A model generated the notes under the pieces. It was not told where the DNA came from. It made no database searches and was given only the letters and a program-made list of their open reading frames with translations. A stretch of 29,433 bases of DNA, taken from NCBI GenBank assembly GCA_020432595.1, contig JAGQGA010000007.1, positions 1 to 29,433 of the forward strand, in the 5' to 3' direction. Made by a program: the position numbers and the translations under genes. Positions 15,571-23,399 of the stretch are shown here, in pieces; position 1 is the stretch's first letter, and every line of letters begins with the position of its first letter. The stretch is from Anaerolineales bacterium. GTDB lineage: Bacteria; Chloroflexota; Anaerolineae; Promineifilales; Promineifilaceae.

Positions 15571-17958
15571 ATGACAGAGATTTTGGCGGCTGGGGGATGG
15601 CTACAGAAGCGGCGTGAGGCTTGCGGGCTAACGCGCAAAGCGTTGGCGGAGCTGGTTGCCTGTTCGCCGGACACGATTAAAAAGATTGAGGGGGAGATAA
15701 GACGGCCGTCTTTGCAAATTGCCCACCTTTTGGCTGAACACCTGCACATTCCCGCCGCTCACCACGACCCGTTTATCCGCTTTGTGCGCGGTCAATTTGT
15801 GCCGCATTTGCTGGCACCCCATGAACTGCTCCCGCAAGCAGCAGCGCGGCCGGATCGGTATAAAGTGCTAGTGCGGCTGGAGGCGTTGCCAGAGCAGAAG
15901 TTGTTTGGGATTGAGGCGGCGCGGCAGCGGGTGGTGGAGGTGGTGAGGCAGGCAGAACGGCCGTTTCTCATCTCCCTCGAAGGACTGGGCGGCATTGGCA
16001 AAACCTCCCTAGCTAATGAGGTCGTGCATCACTTTTTAGGGCAGGATCGTTTTGTGGACATTGGCTGGGTCAGCGCCAAGCAGGAAGCGTATGTCACCGG
16101 GCGCGGCATCCAGCCAACGCATAAGCCAGCTCTAGATGCCGATTCGCTCGTTGACTTTCTGCTGGCACAGATCGCCGACGGCCCCTATCCCCTGGGTGAC
16201 CGCGCCGCCAAACGCGCCGCCCTCACCCAGCTTCTCAAAGAAAAGCCGTGCCTGGTTGTGATTGATAATTTGGAAACGGCCGTTGACTACCTCACCCTGC
16301 TCCCCCTGCTGCGAACGCTGGCTGGGCCAACCAAATTTCTCATCACCAGCCGCATGAGCCTGCAAAACGAAAGCGATGTTTTTTGCTATAGCCTCAAATC
16401 GTTGAGCGAAGCAGACGCGCTGGCTTTTTTGCGCCATGAGGCAACCGTCCAAAACGTGCGGCCGCTGCTGGCGGCTGGCGAGCCATCGCTGCAAAGGATT
16501 TTCCAGACGGTGGGGGGCAATCCGCTGGCACTCAAGCTCATCATTGGTCAGGCGCACTTTTTGCCGCTGGAGCATATTTTGGAGAATTTGCGGCTGGCGC
16601 AAGAGGTGCAGGTAGACCAGCTTTATGCCTATATTTATTGGCAGGCGTGGCAGATGCTGGATGAAAACGGCCGTAAATTATTCCTCAGCCTGCCCGTCGT
16701 GCCCAACGGCACCTTTAGCCAGCTTGCCATTGCCAGCCAGCTCACGCGGCTGCCCTTGCAGCAGGCGCTGACTAGCTTGCGCTCCTTGTCGCTGGTGGAG
16801 GTGGGCGGAGAGCTTGACGAGCCGCGCTATCGGCTGCACCGTTTAACCGAGACCTTTTTGCTCCATGAGGTGCTGCATTTGCAAGAGGGGGGGGAAACGG
16901 CCGTTTCTGACGAGAGCCACACCTTTGCCGAGCGCGTACAAATCATGGTCAGTCATTGGCAAAGCAACCGTGCCATTCAGCAAATTGATGTGGAAACGCT
17001 GGATAAAGAAAGAGAAGGCATTCTTCAAGCCCTGCATTTCGGTTTGCAACTGCCAGCCGCTTGGCCCGTCGTCAAAGCGTTGATATTGGAACTCTCCAGC
17101 TACATGGAGCGGCGCGGCCATTGGCAAGCATGGCAACAAACCTTGGAGCAAGCAATTGAGGTTGCCCAGCAGTTGACCGACACAGAGGGCGAAATCAAGT
17201 TGACAAACCTGCGTGGCCGCACTTTGCAGCGGCAAGGAGACACCCTAGGCGTAATCCGCAACTATCGCCGCGTCATTCGCTTGGCAAAACAAACCCATAA
17301 CCAAGTTGAAGAAGCCCGCGCCTGTTCCAACTTAGGCTTTACCTATATTGACGGGCAACGCTGGTGGCGATCAGAGGTTTTGTCTTGCCATGCGCTGCAA
17401 ATTTTTGAGGAGTTGGGGCATCGGCACGGGCAAGCCCACACGCACAATCATTTGGGGCTGCTGTATCTGACAAACGGCCGTTGGGAGGAGGCTGCCGCAC
17501 ATCTGCAAACGGCCTGCCGCATTTGGGAGAATGAAAATGATCAGCATGGCCTGCTACGTGGCCTAGCCAATCTAGGATACCTTTACAATGAAATGGACCA
17601 ACCCAAAGAAAGTGTTGTCTATTTGCAGAAAGCCCTGACCTGTGCTGAAACAAGCGGTGAGCATGGCGAAACGCCCCATATCTTTCTGAACCTAGCAGTC
17701 GCTTATGAAAAGTTGCGGGATCTGGGGCAGGCCGAAATCGTTGCCAAACAAGCGGAAATGCTTTATCAGAAGCAGGCAAATGTATTAGGCCTGTGTCGTT
17801 CTTGGGAAAGCCTCGGTCGAATTTATGATCAAACGCAGCAGCCAGAAAGGGCGGAAGGGTATTTTATGGCGGCCTTGGAAGGGTATCGGCGTTTAAATCA
17901 TGGGGAAGGGGAAAAACGGGTCAATCATAACCGGCAAATTGTTGGCTCAACCGCTTAG
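15571..17958 (+). CDS. XRE-HTH / NB-ARC ATPase / TPR signal-transduction protein (STAND)
   Basis: A 795-residue cytosolic STAND regulator. Residues about 8-60 form an XRE-type helix-turn-helix (LQKRREACGLTRKALAELVA ... DTIKKIEGEIRRPS). The NB-ARC ATPase has Walker A GLGGIGKTS (138-146), Walker B CLVVIDN (about 227-233), the FLITSR sensor and GGNPLALKL. From about residue 500 to the end the chain is TPR repeats (for example ARACSNLGFTYIDGQRWWRS, HNHLGLLYLTNGRWEEAAAH). In this family the TPR end usually senses a protein or peptide, ATP drives oligomerisation, and the HTH binds DNA. The ATG at 15571 follows GAGGG by seven bases. It is divergent from the collar-like operon across a region with repeated GGGGACA half-sites, suggesting that it controls that operon and itself. 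The inducer is unknown. A defence role is possible but nothing specific supports it. Confidence 0.88.
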   Translation: MTEILAAGGWLQKRREACGLTRKALAELVACSPDTIKKIEGEIRRPSLQIAHLLAEHLHIPAAHHDPFIRFVRGQFVPHLLAPHELLPQAAARPDRYKVLVRLEALPEQKLFGIEAARQRVVEVVRQAERPFLISLEGLGGIGKTSLANEVVHHFLGQDRFVDIGWVSAKQEAYVTGRGIQPTHKPALDADSLVDFLLAQIADGPYPLGDRAAKRAALTQLLKEKPCLVVIDNLETAVDYLTLLPLLRTLAGPTKFLITSRMSLQNESDVFCYSLKSLSEADALAFLRHEATVQNVRPLLAAGEPSLQRIFQTVGGNPLALKLIIGQAHFLPLEHILENLRLAQEVQVDQLYAYIYWQAWQMLDENGRKLFLSLPVVPNGTFSQLAIASQLTRLPLQQALTSLRSLSLVEVGGELDEPRYRLHRLTETFLLHEVLHLQEGGETAVSDESHTFAERVQIMVSHWQSNRAIQQIDVETLDKEREGILQALHFGLQLPAAWPVVKALILELSSYMERRGHWQAWQQTLEQAIEVAQQLTDTEGEIKLTNLRGRTLQRQGDTLGVIRNYRRVIRLAKQTHNQVEEARACSNLGFTYIDGQRWWRSEVLSCHALQIFEELGHRHGQAHTHNHLGLLYLTNGRWEEAAAHLQTACRIWENENDQHGLLRGLANLGYLYNEMDQPKESVVYLQKALTCAETSGEHGETPHIFLNLAVAYEKLRDLGQAEIVAKQAEMLYQKQANVLGLCRSWESLGRIYDQTQQPERAEGYFMAALEGYRRLNHGEGEKRVNHNRQIVGSTA

Positions 17959-17975
17959 GCGATAACAAGGACAGC

Positions 17976-18033
17976 GGCTAAGAGAGTGGGAGATTAGCCG
18001 TATCTAGCCTGCTAATCCCTCAACCTCTTAGCC
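17976..18033. terminator. Imperfect long hairpin between convergent genes
   Basis: GGCTAAGAG (17976-17984) is the inverted copy of CTCTTAGCC (18025-18033), and further in, GGGAGATTAGC faces GCTAATCCCT. It lies directly between the stop of the XRE-NB-ARC-TPR gene and the stop of the micropeptide gene, as a shared terminator would, but there is no T-run on either side. It may act as a transcript 3' end stabiliser. Confidence 0.45.
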
Positions 18034-18054
18034 AACGCTTGGATACCCAGTACG

Positions 18055-18210
18055 CTAGCAGCCCCCGCCGCTGCCAGCACCAAGACCACAAGCATGGGTG
18101 CTGGGAATGGTGTCTACACCAAACTGGGTGGCAACGAAGCCGCTACCAAATGTTAAAGCTAAGGCCAACCACAGGGCGGCTATTGTTTGTTTTATTCTAA
18201 AGGTTTTCAT
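18055..18210 (-). CDS. Exported Cys/Gly micropeptide precursor (51 aa)
   Basis: A minus-strand gene too small for most gene finders. The ATG (18208-18210) follows TAGGAGA with a nine-base spacing from GGAG, and the frame ends in TAG at 18055. The product starts MKTFRIKQTIAALWLALALT, a typical Sec signal sequence with a basic N-terminus and hydrophobic core. It continues GSGFVATQFGVDTIPSTHA and ends CGLGAGSGGGC. Cleavage after GFVA would release a peptide of about 24 residues; cleavage after STHA would release the 11-residue CGLGAGSGGGC. The two Cys at the ends of that segment could form a disulphide ring. No lipobox is present. It sits between two TPR-containing STAND regulators and is convergent with the first. 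I do not recognise the family. Signal, bacteriocin-like or structural roles are all possible; the signal-peptide reading of the N-terminus is fairly safe. Confidence 0.65.
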   Translation of the reverse strand: MKTFRIKQTIAALWLALALTFGSGFVATQFGVDTIPSTHACGLGAGSGGGC

Positions 18211-18262
18211 CTGTACAATCTCCTAATTGATACATCCGTTGATTGATAAGGAGGGTGTTGAG

Positions 18263-18316
18263 ATGGAATTCCCTGGTGAGTCATTCACCAGCTTGCAAGA
18301 AATCGAACCCTTATAG
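18263..18316 (+). CDS. Possible 17-codon leader ORF
   Basis: AAGGAGGG (18248-18255) is the strongest ribosome-binding site in this gap, and an ATG follows eight bases after AAGGAGG, opening a 17-codon frame, MEFPGESFTSLQEIEPL, then TAG. Inside it GGTGA and TCACC form a 5-bp stem around GTCAT. It lies 170 bases before the SARP-type regulator and overlaps the presumed promoter region of the micropeptide gene on the other strand. It may be a leader peptide, a remnant, or chance. No composition typical of an amino-acid attenuator is seen. Confidence 0.25.
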   Translation: MEFPGESFTSLQEIEPL

Positions 18317-18376
18317 ACAGAGCATAAAAGATGGCTCTCATGCGGGTATCATGGAACTATCATGAGGCGGTGAACA

Positions 18377-18478
18377 GTAATCGGTAATCGGTAATCGGTA
18401 ATCAGTAATCGGTGGCTTAACTGGTTACTGATTACTGGTTACTGGTTACTGATTACTGGTTGCTGGTTACTGGTTACG
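18377..18478. repeat. Foldback of 7-bp repeats (GTAATCG / GGTTACT) abutting a start codon
   Basis: Five tandem heptamers of GTAATCG or GTAATCA lead into GTGGCTTAACT, then eight heptamers of the complementary GGTTACT / GATTACT type follow. The two arms can form a long imperfect hairpin. The array stops about eight bases before the ATG of the SARP-type regulator and occupies the place where a ribosome-binding site should be. It is the longest member of the family in the window (others at 23360, 25080 and 27536). Confidence 0.85.
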
Positions 18479-18485
18479 ATTAAAT

Positions 18486-21400
18486 ATGCTACAGATCGAA
18501 TGTCTTGGTGGGTTTGAGGTACGGCTGCACAAACGGCCGTTAACCCGCTTCTACAGCCAAAAGAGCAAAGCATTGCTCGCCTACCTGGCTGTGGAGGCCG
18601 GGCGCAGCTTGGATCGCTCCCATCTGGCGGGGTTGCTGTGGCCCGACTATCCCGAAAAACGGGCGCGGCACAGCTTGTCCCAAACGCTAACGACGTTGCG
18701 AAAGGATTTGGGGGGTGCCGATGTAACGGCCGTTTTCCTGCACAGCACTGCCCAGACACTCCGCTTTGAGGCAAGCGAGACCGTTTTTGTGGATGTATTG
18801 GCTTTTGCGGCGCAGCAAACGGCCGTTCGCCAGCACAACCACGCCAACCCCCTCACCTGCACCGATTGCCTACTACGGCTCCAGCAAGCGGCCGATCTCT
18901 ACACAGGCCCCTTTCTTCATCAATTTATGCTAGATGACAGCGATCTCTTTGAAGAGTGGCTCAGCGCACGGCGTGAACACCTCTTACAGCAAGCCGTAGA
19001 TGTTTTCACCCGCTTGGGCGACAGCTATGCTGCCCAGAAACGACTGGAGGAGGCACTGCAAGTTGGGCAGCGGTTATTGGAAATCGTTCCCTGGCAAGAG
19101 TCTGCCCATCACCAGCGCATGTCGCTGCTGGCGCAGCAAGGCCAGCGCATCCAGGCTTTGGCGCAGTACGACCTGCTTTGTGACGTGCTGCTGGCGGAGT
19201 TTGGCATTGAACCGGCGGAAGAGACAACCTTACTCTGGCACGCCATCAAAACGGGCAGCAGCCCCACCCCGGCAACTGCCAGAAATGGGGCAGTCGTCTC
19301 ATTGCCGGGAAACACCACCCCTTTCATTGGGCGCGAGCCGGAAATGGCGCTGCTTAACCAACGGTTATCTGAGCAGGCGTATCGGCTGATTTCATTGGTG
19401 GGGCCGGGTGGCATTGGCAAGTCACGGCTTGCTTTAGAAGCTGCCCGCAACAACGCGCAGCTATTTGCCGACGGCGTTTGTTTTGTCCCTTTGGCCGCCA
19501 TGCAGCAACCTGAGGAGGTGCCAGTAGCCATCGCCACGGAGCTGGGCTTGATGTTTGACAGCAGCAACCAGTCACCCCAGCAGCAGCTATTGGCGGCGTT
19601 GCGCCCCAAACAGATGCTCCTTTTGTTGGATAACCTTGAGCATTTGTTGGGGAACGAAACGGCCGTTTCCCCCCTCATTGACCTTCTGCTCGAACTATTG
19701 CGCCAAGCCCCGGCCCTGCTGCTGCTAACCACCTCGCGTGAACAGCTAAATCTTCAGGTGGAAGATTTGCACCTGCTGCATGGGCTGCCCATTCCTGAAA
19801 CAAACGACCTGACGACTGCCAAACGCTTTGCTGCCGTGCGCCTCTTTTGTGATCGAGCCTATCGGCTGCAAAAATCTTTCCAACTAACCCACGCCAATCT
19901 CGCTGACGTGATCCGTATCTGCAAACTGGTTGAAGGATTGCCGCTGGGCATTGAACTGGCGGCAACCTGGATTCGCGATCTGGATTGCGCCGGTATTGCC
20001 CAGGCGCTGGAAAGCAGTGCCGAGCTGCTGCAAACAACGGCGCGTGACGTGGTGCCACAGCATCGCAGCGTCCATGCGGCCTTTGCCCATTCCTGGCAGC
20101 TTCTCACGGCTCAGGAGCAAGCGGTAGTGTCTCAGTTGGCTATCTTCCCCGGCAGCTTCTCAGCGGCGGCAGCCGTGGCGGTGGCGGGAGCTACGCCGCT
20201 GCTGCTGGCTCGTCTGGGTCATAAAAGCTTGGTTCGTGGGGTGGAAAACGGCCGTTATGACCTCCACAGCCTACTGCGCCGCTTCTCCCTGGAAAAGCTC
20301 GCCGAAAACAGCACCCAAGCACAAGCAGCCCAGCAGCGCCACAGCGACTACTACCTAAACTTTGTGACGCAACGCAGCCTCTCCCTGCATGGCGATGCCC
20401 CTCAACTGGCCCTCACAGAGATACGCCAGGAGCTAGAGAACGTGCGCCAAGCGTGGCAGTGGAGCATCGACAACGCCCACTTTACGCCCATCGTTGAAGG
20501 CAACTTTTTAGCCAGTCTGATCCGTTTCTATCTTTCAACTGGTTTGAGAGCAGAAGGCGAAAGCACATTTGAGTATGCCCTGCACCATGTGGAACATATT
20601 GCCGAACACGCTCCCCACACCTACCAACTGCGCCAAAACTTGCTCGCAGCCTTGGCCGAAATGTTGATCCCGCAGAGCAAATTTGAATCAGCCATTGCCC
20701 ATGCCGAAGCCGTGATCGCCTTGGCCGTTGCTCACCAAGATGTGGCCGGTCAAGCGTGGGGGCAGCATTTACTCGGTGCCGCCTATGCCAAAAAGGGGGA
20801 TCTTGTTACCGCCTACCAACACCTGAAAACAGCCTTGGCATTGGCTCATCAAGCTGGGCAACTAGCCAAGGAAAGTGAAATTCTCCGCTTTCTCGGCACC
20901 ACCGCCCGCGACCTTGGCGACCGCGTTCAGGCAGCACGCTATCTGGAACAAGCTTTGGCAATGAATCGGGAAAGGGGCAACCGCACCCGCGAGCAGGCAG
21001 ATTTACTCTTTTTGGGCGCAGTCTACATGGAGCGTTACGATTATGTGCCCGCCTTACGCTATATACAGGATGCCTTACAGCTGATCAAGACGACGGGAGA
21101 TCAAGGCATGGAAGCTCGGATCGAAAACAGTACCGGCTTTGGGTTAGCGGCTCTCGGACGATATGAAGCGGCACTGGATCATCACCATAATTCACGTCGG
21201 ATTGCCTTACAGATTGGAGATCCGTTTCAGGAAAGCCATGCCCTGCACAATTTATGCACCGTTAGCCGCAAGCTAGGTCGTTTGGAAATGGCGGAATCCT
21301 ATGGCCGCGAGGCATTGCGCTTGGGGCTTGAAAACAAGTTGTTGAATCCCGAAGCGTGTGCTTGGCACCATCTCGGCTATCTGTTCTTGGATGCTGGGCG

Positions 21401-21800
21401 GCTAGTAGAGGCTGCTGATGCCTTTGCTCATGCACGAACCGCCTGGATCGCCTTGAGCGATACCGTGTTGGCTATGGAGGCGACGGCTGGCGAGGCGGAG
21501 ATTGCCTTGCAGCAGGGCCAAATGGCTATGGCACTGGCCAAGGCGGAGACGGTGTTGGCGTATATGTCTGAAAACCAGTTGGAAGGGGCGGATGAGCCTT
21601 TTCAAGTCTATTTGAGCTTATATCGCGTTTTGCAAGCCAACAATGATCCCCGCGCCCCAGCTCTGTTGGCCGAGGCACAGCAGCTGATCGGGGAGCGTGC
21701 CAGCTTGTTGCCAGATGAGGAAACGCGCCGGACCTTTCTGGTTAATATTCCAGCTCACCAAGCCATTATGGCGTTGGTTGAGCCAGCCAATCCTACATAG
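18486..21800 (+). CDS. SARP-type regulator: OmpR-like HTH, BTAD, NB-ARC ATPase, TPR array
   Basis: A 1104-residue regulator of the AfsR/DnrI kind. The N-terminal MLQIECLGGFEVRL and KSKALLAYLAVEAGRSLDRS (1-95) form the winged helix. The BTAD domain, about 95-255, includes FLHQFMLDDSDLFEEWLSAR and AQYDLLCDVLLAEFGIEPAE. GREPEMALL opens an NB-ARC ATPase with Walker A GPGGIGKS (306-313), Walker B LLLLDNLE and LTTSREQLN. From about 690 TPR repeats run to the end. Such proteins activate target promoters, with the ATPase and TPR parts gating the HTH. The ATG at 18486 gives the family's typical first residues, but no ribosome-binding site is present, because a heptamer repeat array ends eight bases before it. 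The micropeptide gene lies 276 bases upstream on the other strand. Targets are unknown. Confidence 0.9.
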   Translation: MLQIECLGGFEVRLHKRPLTRFYSQKSKALLAYLAVEAGRSLDRSHLAGLLWPDYPEKRARHSLSQTLTTLRKDLGGADVTAVFLHSTAQTLRFEASETVFVDVLAFAAQQTAVRQHNHANPLTCTDCLLRLQQAADLYTGPFLHQFMLDDSDLFEEWLSARREHLLQQAVDVFTRLGDSYAAQKRLEEALQVGQRLLEIVPWQESAHHQRMSLLAQQGQRIQALAQYDLLCDVLLAEFGIEPAEETTLLWHAIKTGSSPTPATARNGAVVSLPGNTTPFIGREPEMALLNQRLSEQAYRLISLVGPGGIGKSRLALEAARNNAQLFADGVCFVPLAAMQQPEEVPVAIATELGLMFDSSNQSPQQQLLAALRPKQMLLLLDNLEHLLGNETAVSPLIDLLLELLRQAPALLLLTTSREQLNLQVEDLHLLHGLPIPETNDLTTAKRFAAVRLFCDRAYRLQKSFQLTHANLADVIRICKLVEGLPLGIELAATWIRDLDCAGIAQALESSAELLQTTARDVVPQHRSVHAAFAHSWQLLTAQEQAVVSQLAIFPGSFSAAAAVAVAGATPLLLARLGHKSLVRGVENGRYDLHSLLRRFSLEKLAENSTQAQAAQQRHSDYYLNFVTQRSLSLHGDAPQLALTEIRQELENVRQAWQWSIDNAHFTPIVEGNFLASLIRFYLSTGLRAEGESTFEYALHHVEHIAEHAPHTYQLRQNLLAALAEMLIPQSKFESAIAHAEAVIALAVAHQDVAGQAWGQHLLGAAYAKKGDLVTAYQHLKTALALAHQAGQLAKESEILRFLGTTARDLGDRVQAARYLEQALAMNRERGNRTREQADLLFLGAVYMERYDYVPALRYIQDALQLIKTTGDQGMEARIENSTGFGLAALGRYEAALDHHHNSRRIALQIGDPFQESHALHNLCTVSRKLGRLEMAESYGREALRLGLENKLLNPEACAWHHLGYLFLDAGRLVEAADAFAHARTAWIALSDTVLAMEATAGEAEIALQQGQMAMALAKAETVLAYMSENQLEGADEPFQVYLSLYRVLQANNDPRAPALLAEAQQLIGERASLLPDEETRRTFLVNIPAHQAIMALVEPANPT

Positions 21801-21825
21801 CCGTAGATACCTTTGCTAAATCGGG

Positions 21826-22089
21826 TTAGCTGGAAAGGCGATTGGCTTGAATCGTGAATATTGCGGAGCGGTGGTCTTCTTTGTGCGGCAGTTGATCATA
21901 GGTTGCTAGTAAACGACTTTCTAATTCGGCAACTTCAAACCGAGCTTTAAGCAGCGTGTCTAAAATCAAGCTCGGATCCGTACCGCCCAATTCGAGTTTA
22001 CCCAGTGAATATTTGAGGGAGATTTCCCACAAGTTGATGCCCGATATGAGTTTGTTGTTAAGGTAGGACTGGTAAAGGTCAAAGGACAA
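21826..22089 (-). pseudogene. PIN-domain (VapC-like) toxin remnant
   Basis: The minus-strand frame encodes ISGINLWEISLKYSLGKLEL and FEVAELESRLLATYDQLP, a good match to the middle of VapC-type PIN ribonucleases (normally LWEIAIKxxLGKL). The first 40-45 residues, with the catalytic LLDTH motif, are missing: the frame has only a poor TTG start and the DNA upstream does not restore them. The C-terminal DPFDR-like part is also changed, to HKEDHRSAI, followed by a stop. No VapB antitoxin gene is adjacent. It is best read as a decayed toxin fragment convergent with the SARP regulator gene. Confidence 0.6.
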
Positions 22090-22167
22090 AAACGGTTAGG
22101 GTCGAAATAGTGGGAGAGGCTGGTATACTCATAGGCGAATAGATTTTATGAATTGGAAGAGGAAGCA

Positions 22168-23163
22168 ATGAGCAAACAATTTAAGGCGATGGTCGTGGCA
22201 GAAACGGCCGTTAATACCTACCAACGAACCATTCAAACGCGGTCAACCGATGATTTGCCAGCCGGCGATCTGCTGATTCGCGTCCATTATTCATCGCTCA
22301 ACTACAAAGATGGGCTTTCGGCCAGCGGCAACAAGGGCGTGACCCGCAACTATCCCCACACACCCGGTATTGATGCCGCTGGGGTGGTGGTGGAAAGCAG
22401 CCACACCGATTTTGCTCCCGGCAATGAGGTGCTGGTCATTGGCTATGACCTGGGGATGAATACCGACGGTGGGTTTGGCGAATATATTCGCGTTCCGGCC
22501 GGCTGGGCGGTGGCGCGGCCAGAAGGGTTGTCGCTGCGCGACAGCATGATTTGGGGAACGGCCGGTTTTACAGCGGCCATGTCGGTGGAACGGCTGGTCA
22601 ACCACCCTATTACCCCCGACCAGGGGGAGATTTTGGTGACGGGTGCGACGGGCGGTGTGGGCAGCGTGGCGGTGGCACTGCTGGCGAAGCTGGGCTATCG
22701 GGTGGTGGCGGCCACGGGCAAGGCAGATAAACACGACTTTTTGCGCGAGTTGGGGGCGGCGGGAGTGGTAGGGCGGGAGGTGGTGAGTGATGATGGAAAA
22801 CGGCCGTTATTAAAAACCCGCTGGGCCGGCGCAGTGGATACCGTTGGCGGCGCAATCCTCGTCAACGCCCTCAAAACCACCCAATACGGCGGAGCCGTCA
22901 CCTGCTGCGGACTGGTCGCCTCGCCCACTCTCGATGCCACCGTCTTTCCCTTTATCTTGCGCGGCATCACCCTCTACGGTATTGATTCCGTGGAGTGCAA
23001 CCTAGCTTACCGCGCCCACATCTGGCAAAAAATTGCCACCGACTACAAGCTGCCCAATCTGGAAATGCTGGCAACTGAACGCACGCTAGAAGAGCTTGAC
23101 CCTGAAATTGACCTGATTCTAAAAGGGCAGCAATCGGGTCGTATCTTGGTTACGATGGCCTAA
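22168..23163 (+). CDS. acuI: Acrylyl-CoA reductase-like quinone oxidoreductase (YhdH/AcuI family)
   Basis: A 331-residue zinc-free medium-chain dehydrogenase/reductase. Signature pieces are MSKQFKAMVVAE, HYSSLNYKDGLSASGNKGVT, YPHTPGIDAAGVVVES, GTAGFTAAMSV, the NADPH-binding VTGATGGVGSVAVALLAKLG and YGGAVTCCGLVASPTL. Members reduce acryloyl-CoA to propionyl-CoA with NADPH, which detoxifies acryloyl-CoA. Here that would feed propionyl-CoA toward the epimerase and mutase encoded earlier in the window; this pathway link is inferred. The ATG at 22168 is chosen because GAGGAAGC precedes it; a TTG at 22153 would add five residues. It is a single gene between a PIN remnant and the atp genes. Confidence 0.88.
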   Translation: MSKQFKAMVVAETAVNTYQRTIQTRSTDDLPAGDLLIRVHYSSLNYKDGLSASGNKGVTRNYPHTPGIDAAGVVVESSHTDFAPGNEVLVIGYDLGMNTDGGFGEYIRVPAGWAVARPEGLSLRDSMIWGTAGFTAAMSVERLVNHPITPDQGEILVTGATGGVGSVAVALLAKLGYRVVAATGKADKHDFLRELGAAGVVGREVVSDDGKRPLLKTRWAGAVDTVGGAILVNALKTTQYGGAVTCCGLVASPTLDATVFPFILRGITLYGIDSVECNLAYRAHIWQKIATDYKLPNLEMLATERTLEELDPEIDLILKGQQSGRILVTMA

Positions 23164-23218
23164 AATAAGCGTCAGGAAAGTAAAGTGGCTGTTGCCCTCT
23201 GGCGGCATTTGTGAATTA

Positions 23219-23247
23219 TTGGACAAAAGCCCCTAGTTGGGTTAACA
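23219..23247 (+). promoter_or_regulatory. Candidate promoter for the atp genes
   Basis: TTGGAC (23219-23224) and TTAACA (23242-23247) have a 17-base spacing, within a 236-base gap between acuI and atpA. Both boxes are imperfect, so this is only a candidate. The gap also holds a short heptamer repeat near its end and the AAGGAGG ribosome-binding site of atpA. Confidence 0.25.
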
Positions 23248-23359
23248 TTTTTACTAGGTTGCCGGATTGTGTCTGGTAGCTGGCTCATTCAAAACACCCG
23301 TATGTAAATATAATTATCAACAGAAACCATTAATTCTTTAGGAAACTGTGTGGCTCCCT

Positions 23360-23384
23360 GTTGACTGATGACTGATAACTGATT
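23360..23384. repeat. Short heptamer repeat upstream of atpA
   Basis: GTTGACTGATGACTGATAAC followed by TGATT is a degenerate run of the same ACTGATN heptamer seen in the larger foldbacks. It ends two bases before AAGGAGG, the ribosome-binding site of atpA. Confidence 0.55.
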
Positions 23385-23399
23385 CAAGGAGGTTGGTGC

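Noticed and set aside
18377..18478. CRISPR-like array
   Set aside because: The units are 7 bp, contiguous and in two opposite arms, without spacers; no cas gene is nearby.
21826..22089. Active VapBC toxin-antitoxin system
   Set aside because: The catalytic N-terminus of the PIN domain and any antitoxin gene are missing.
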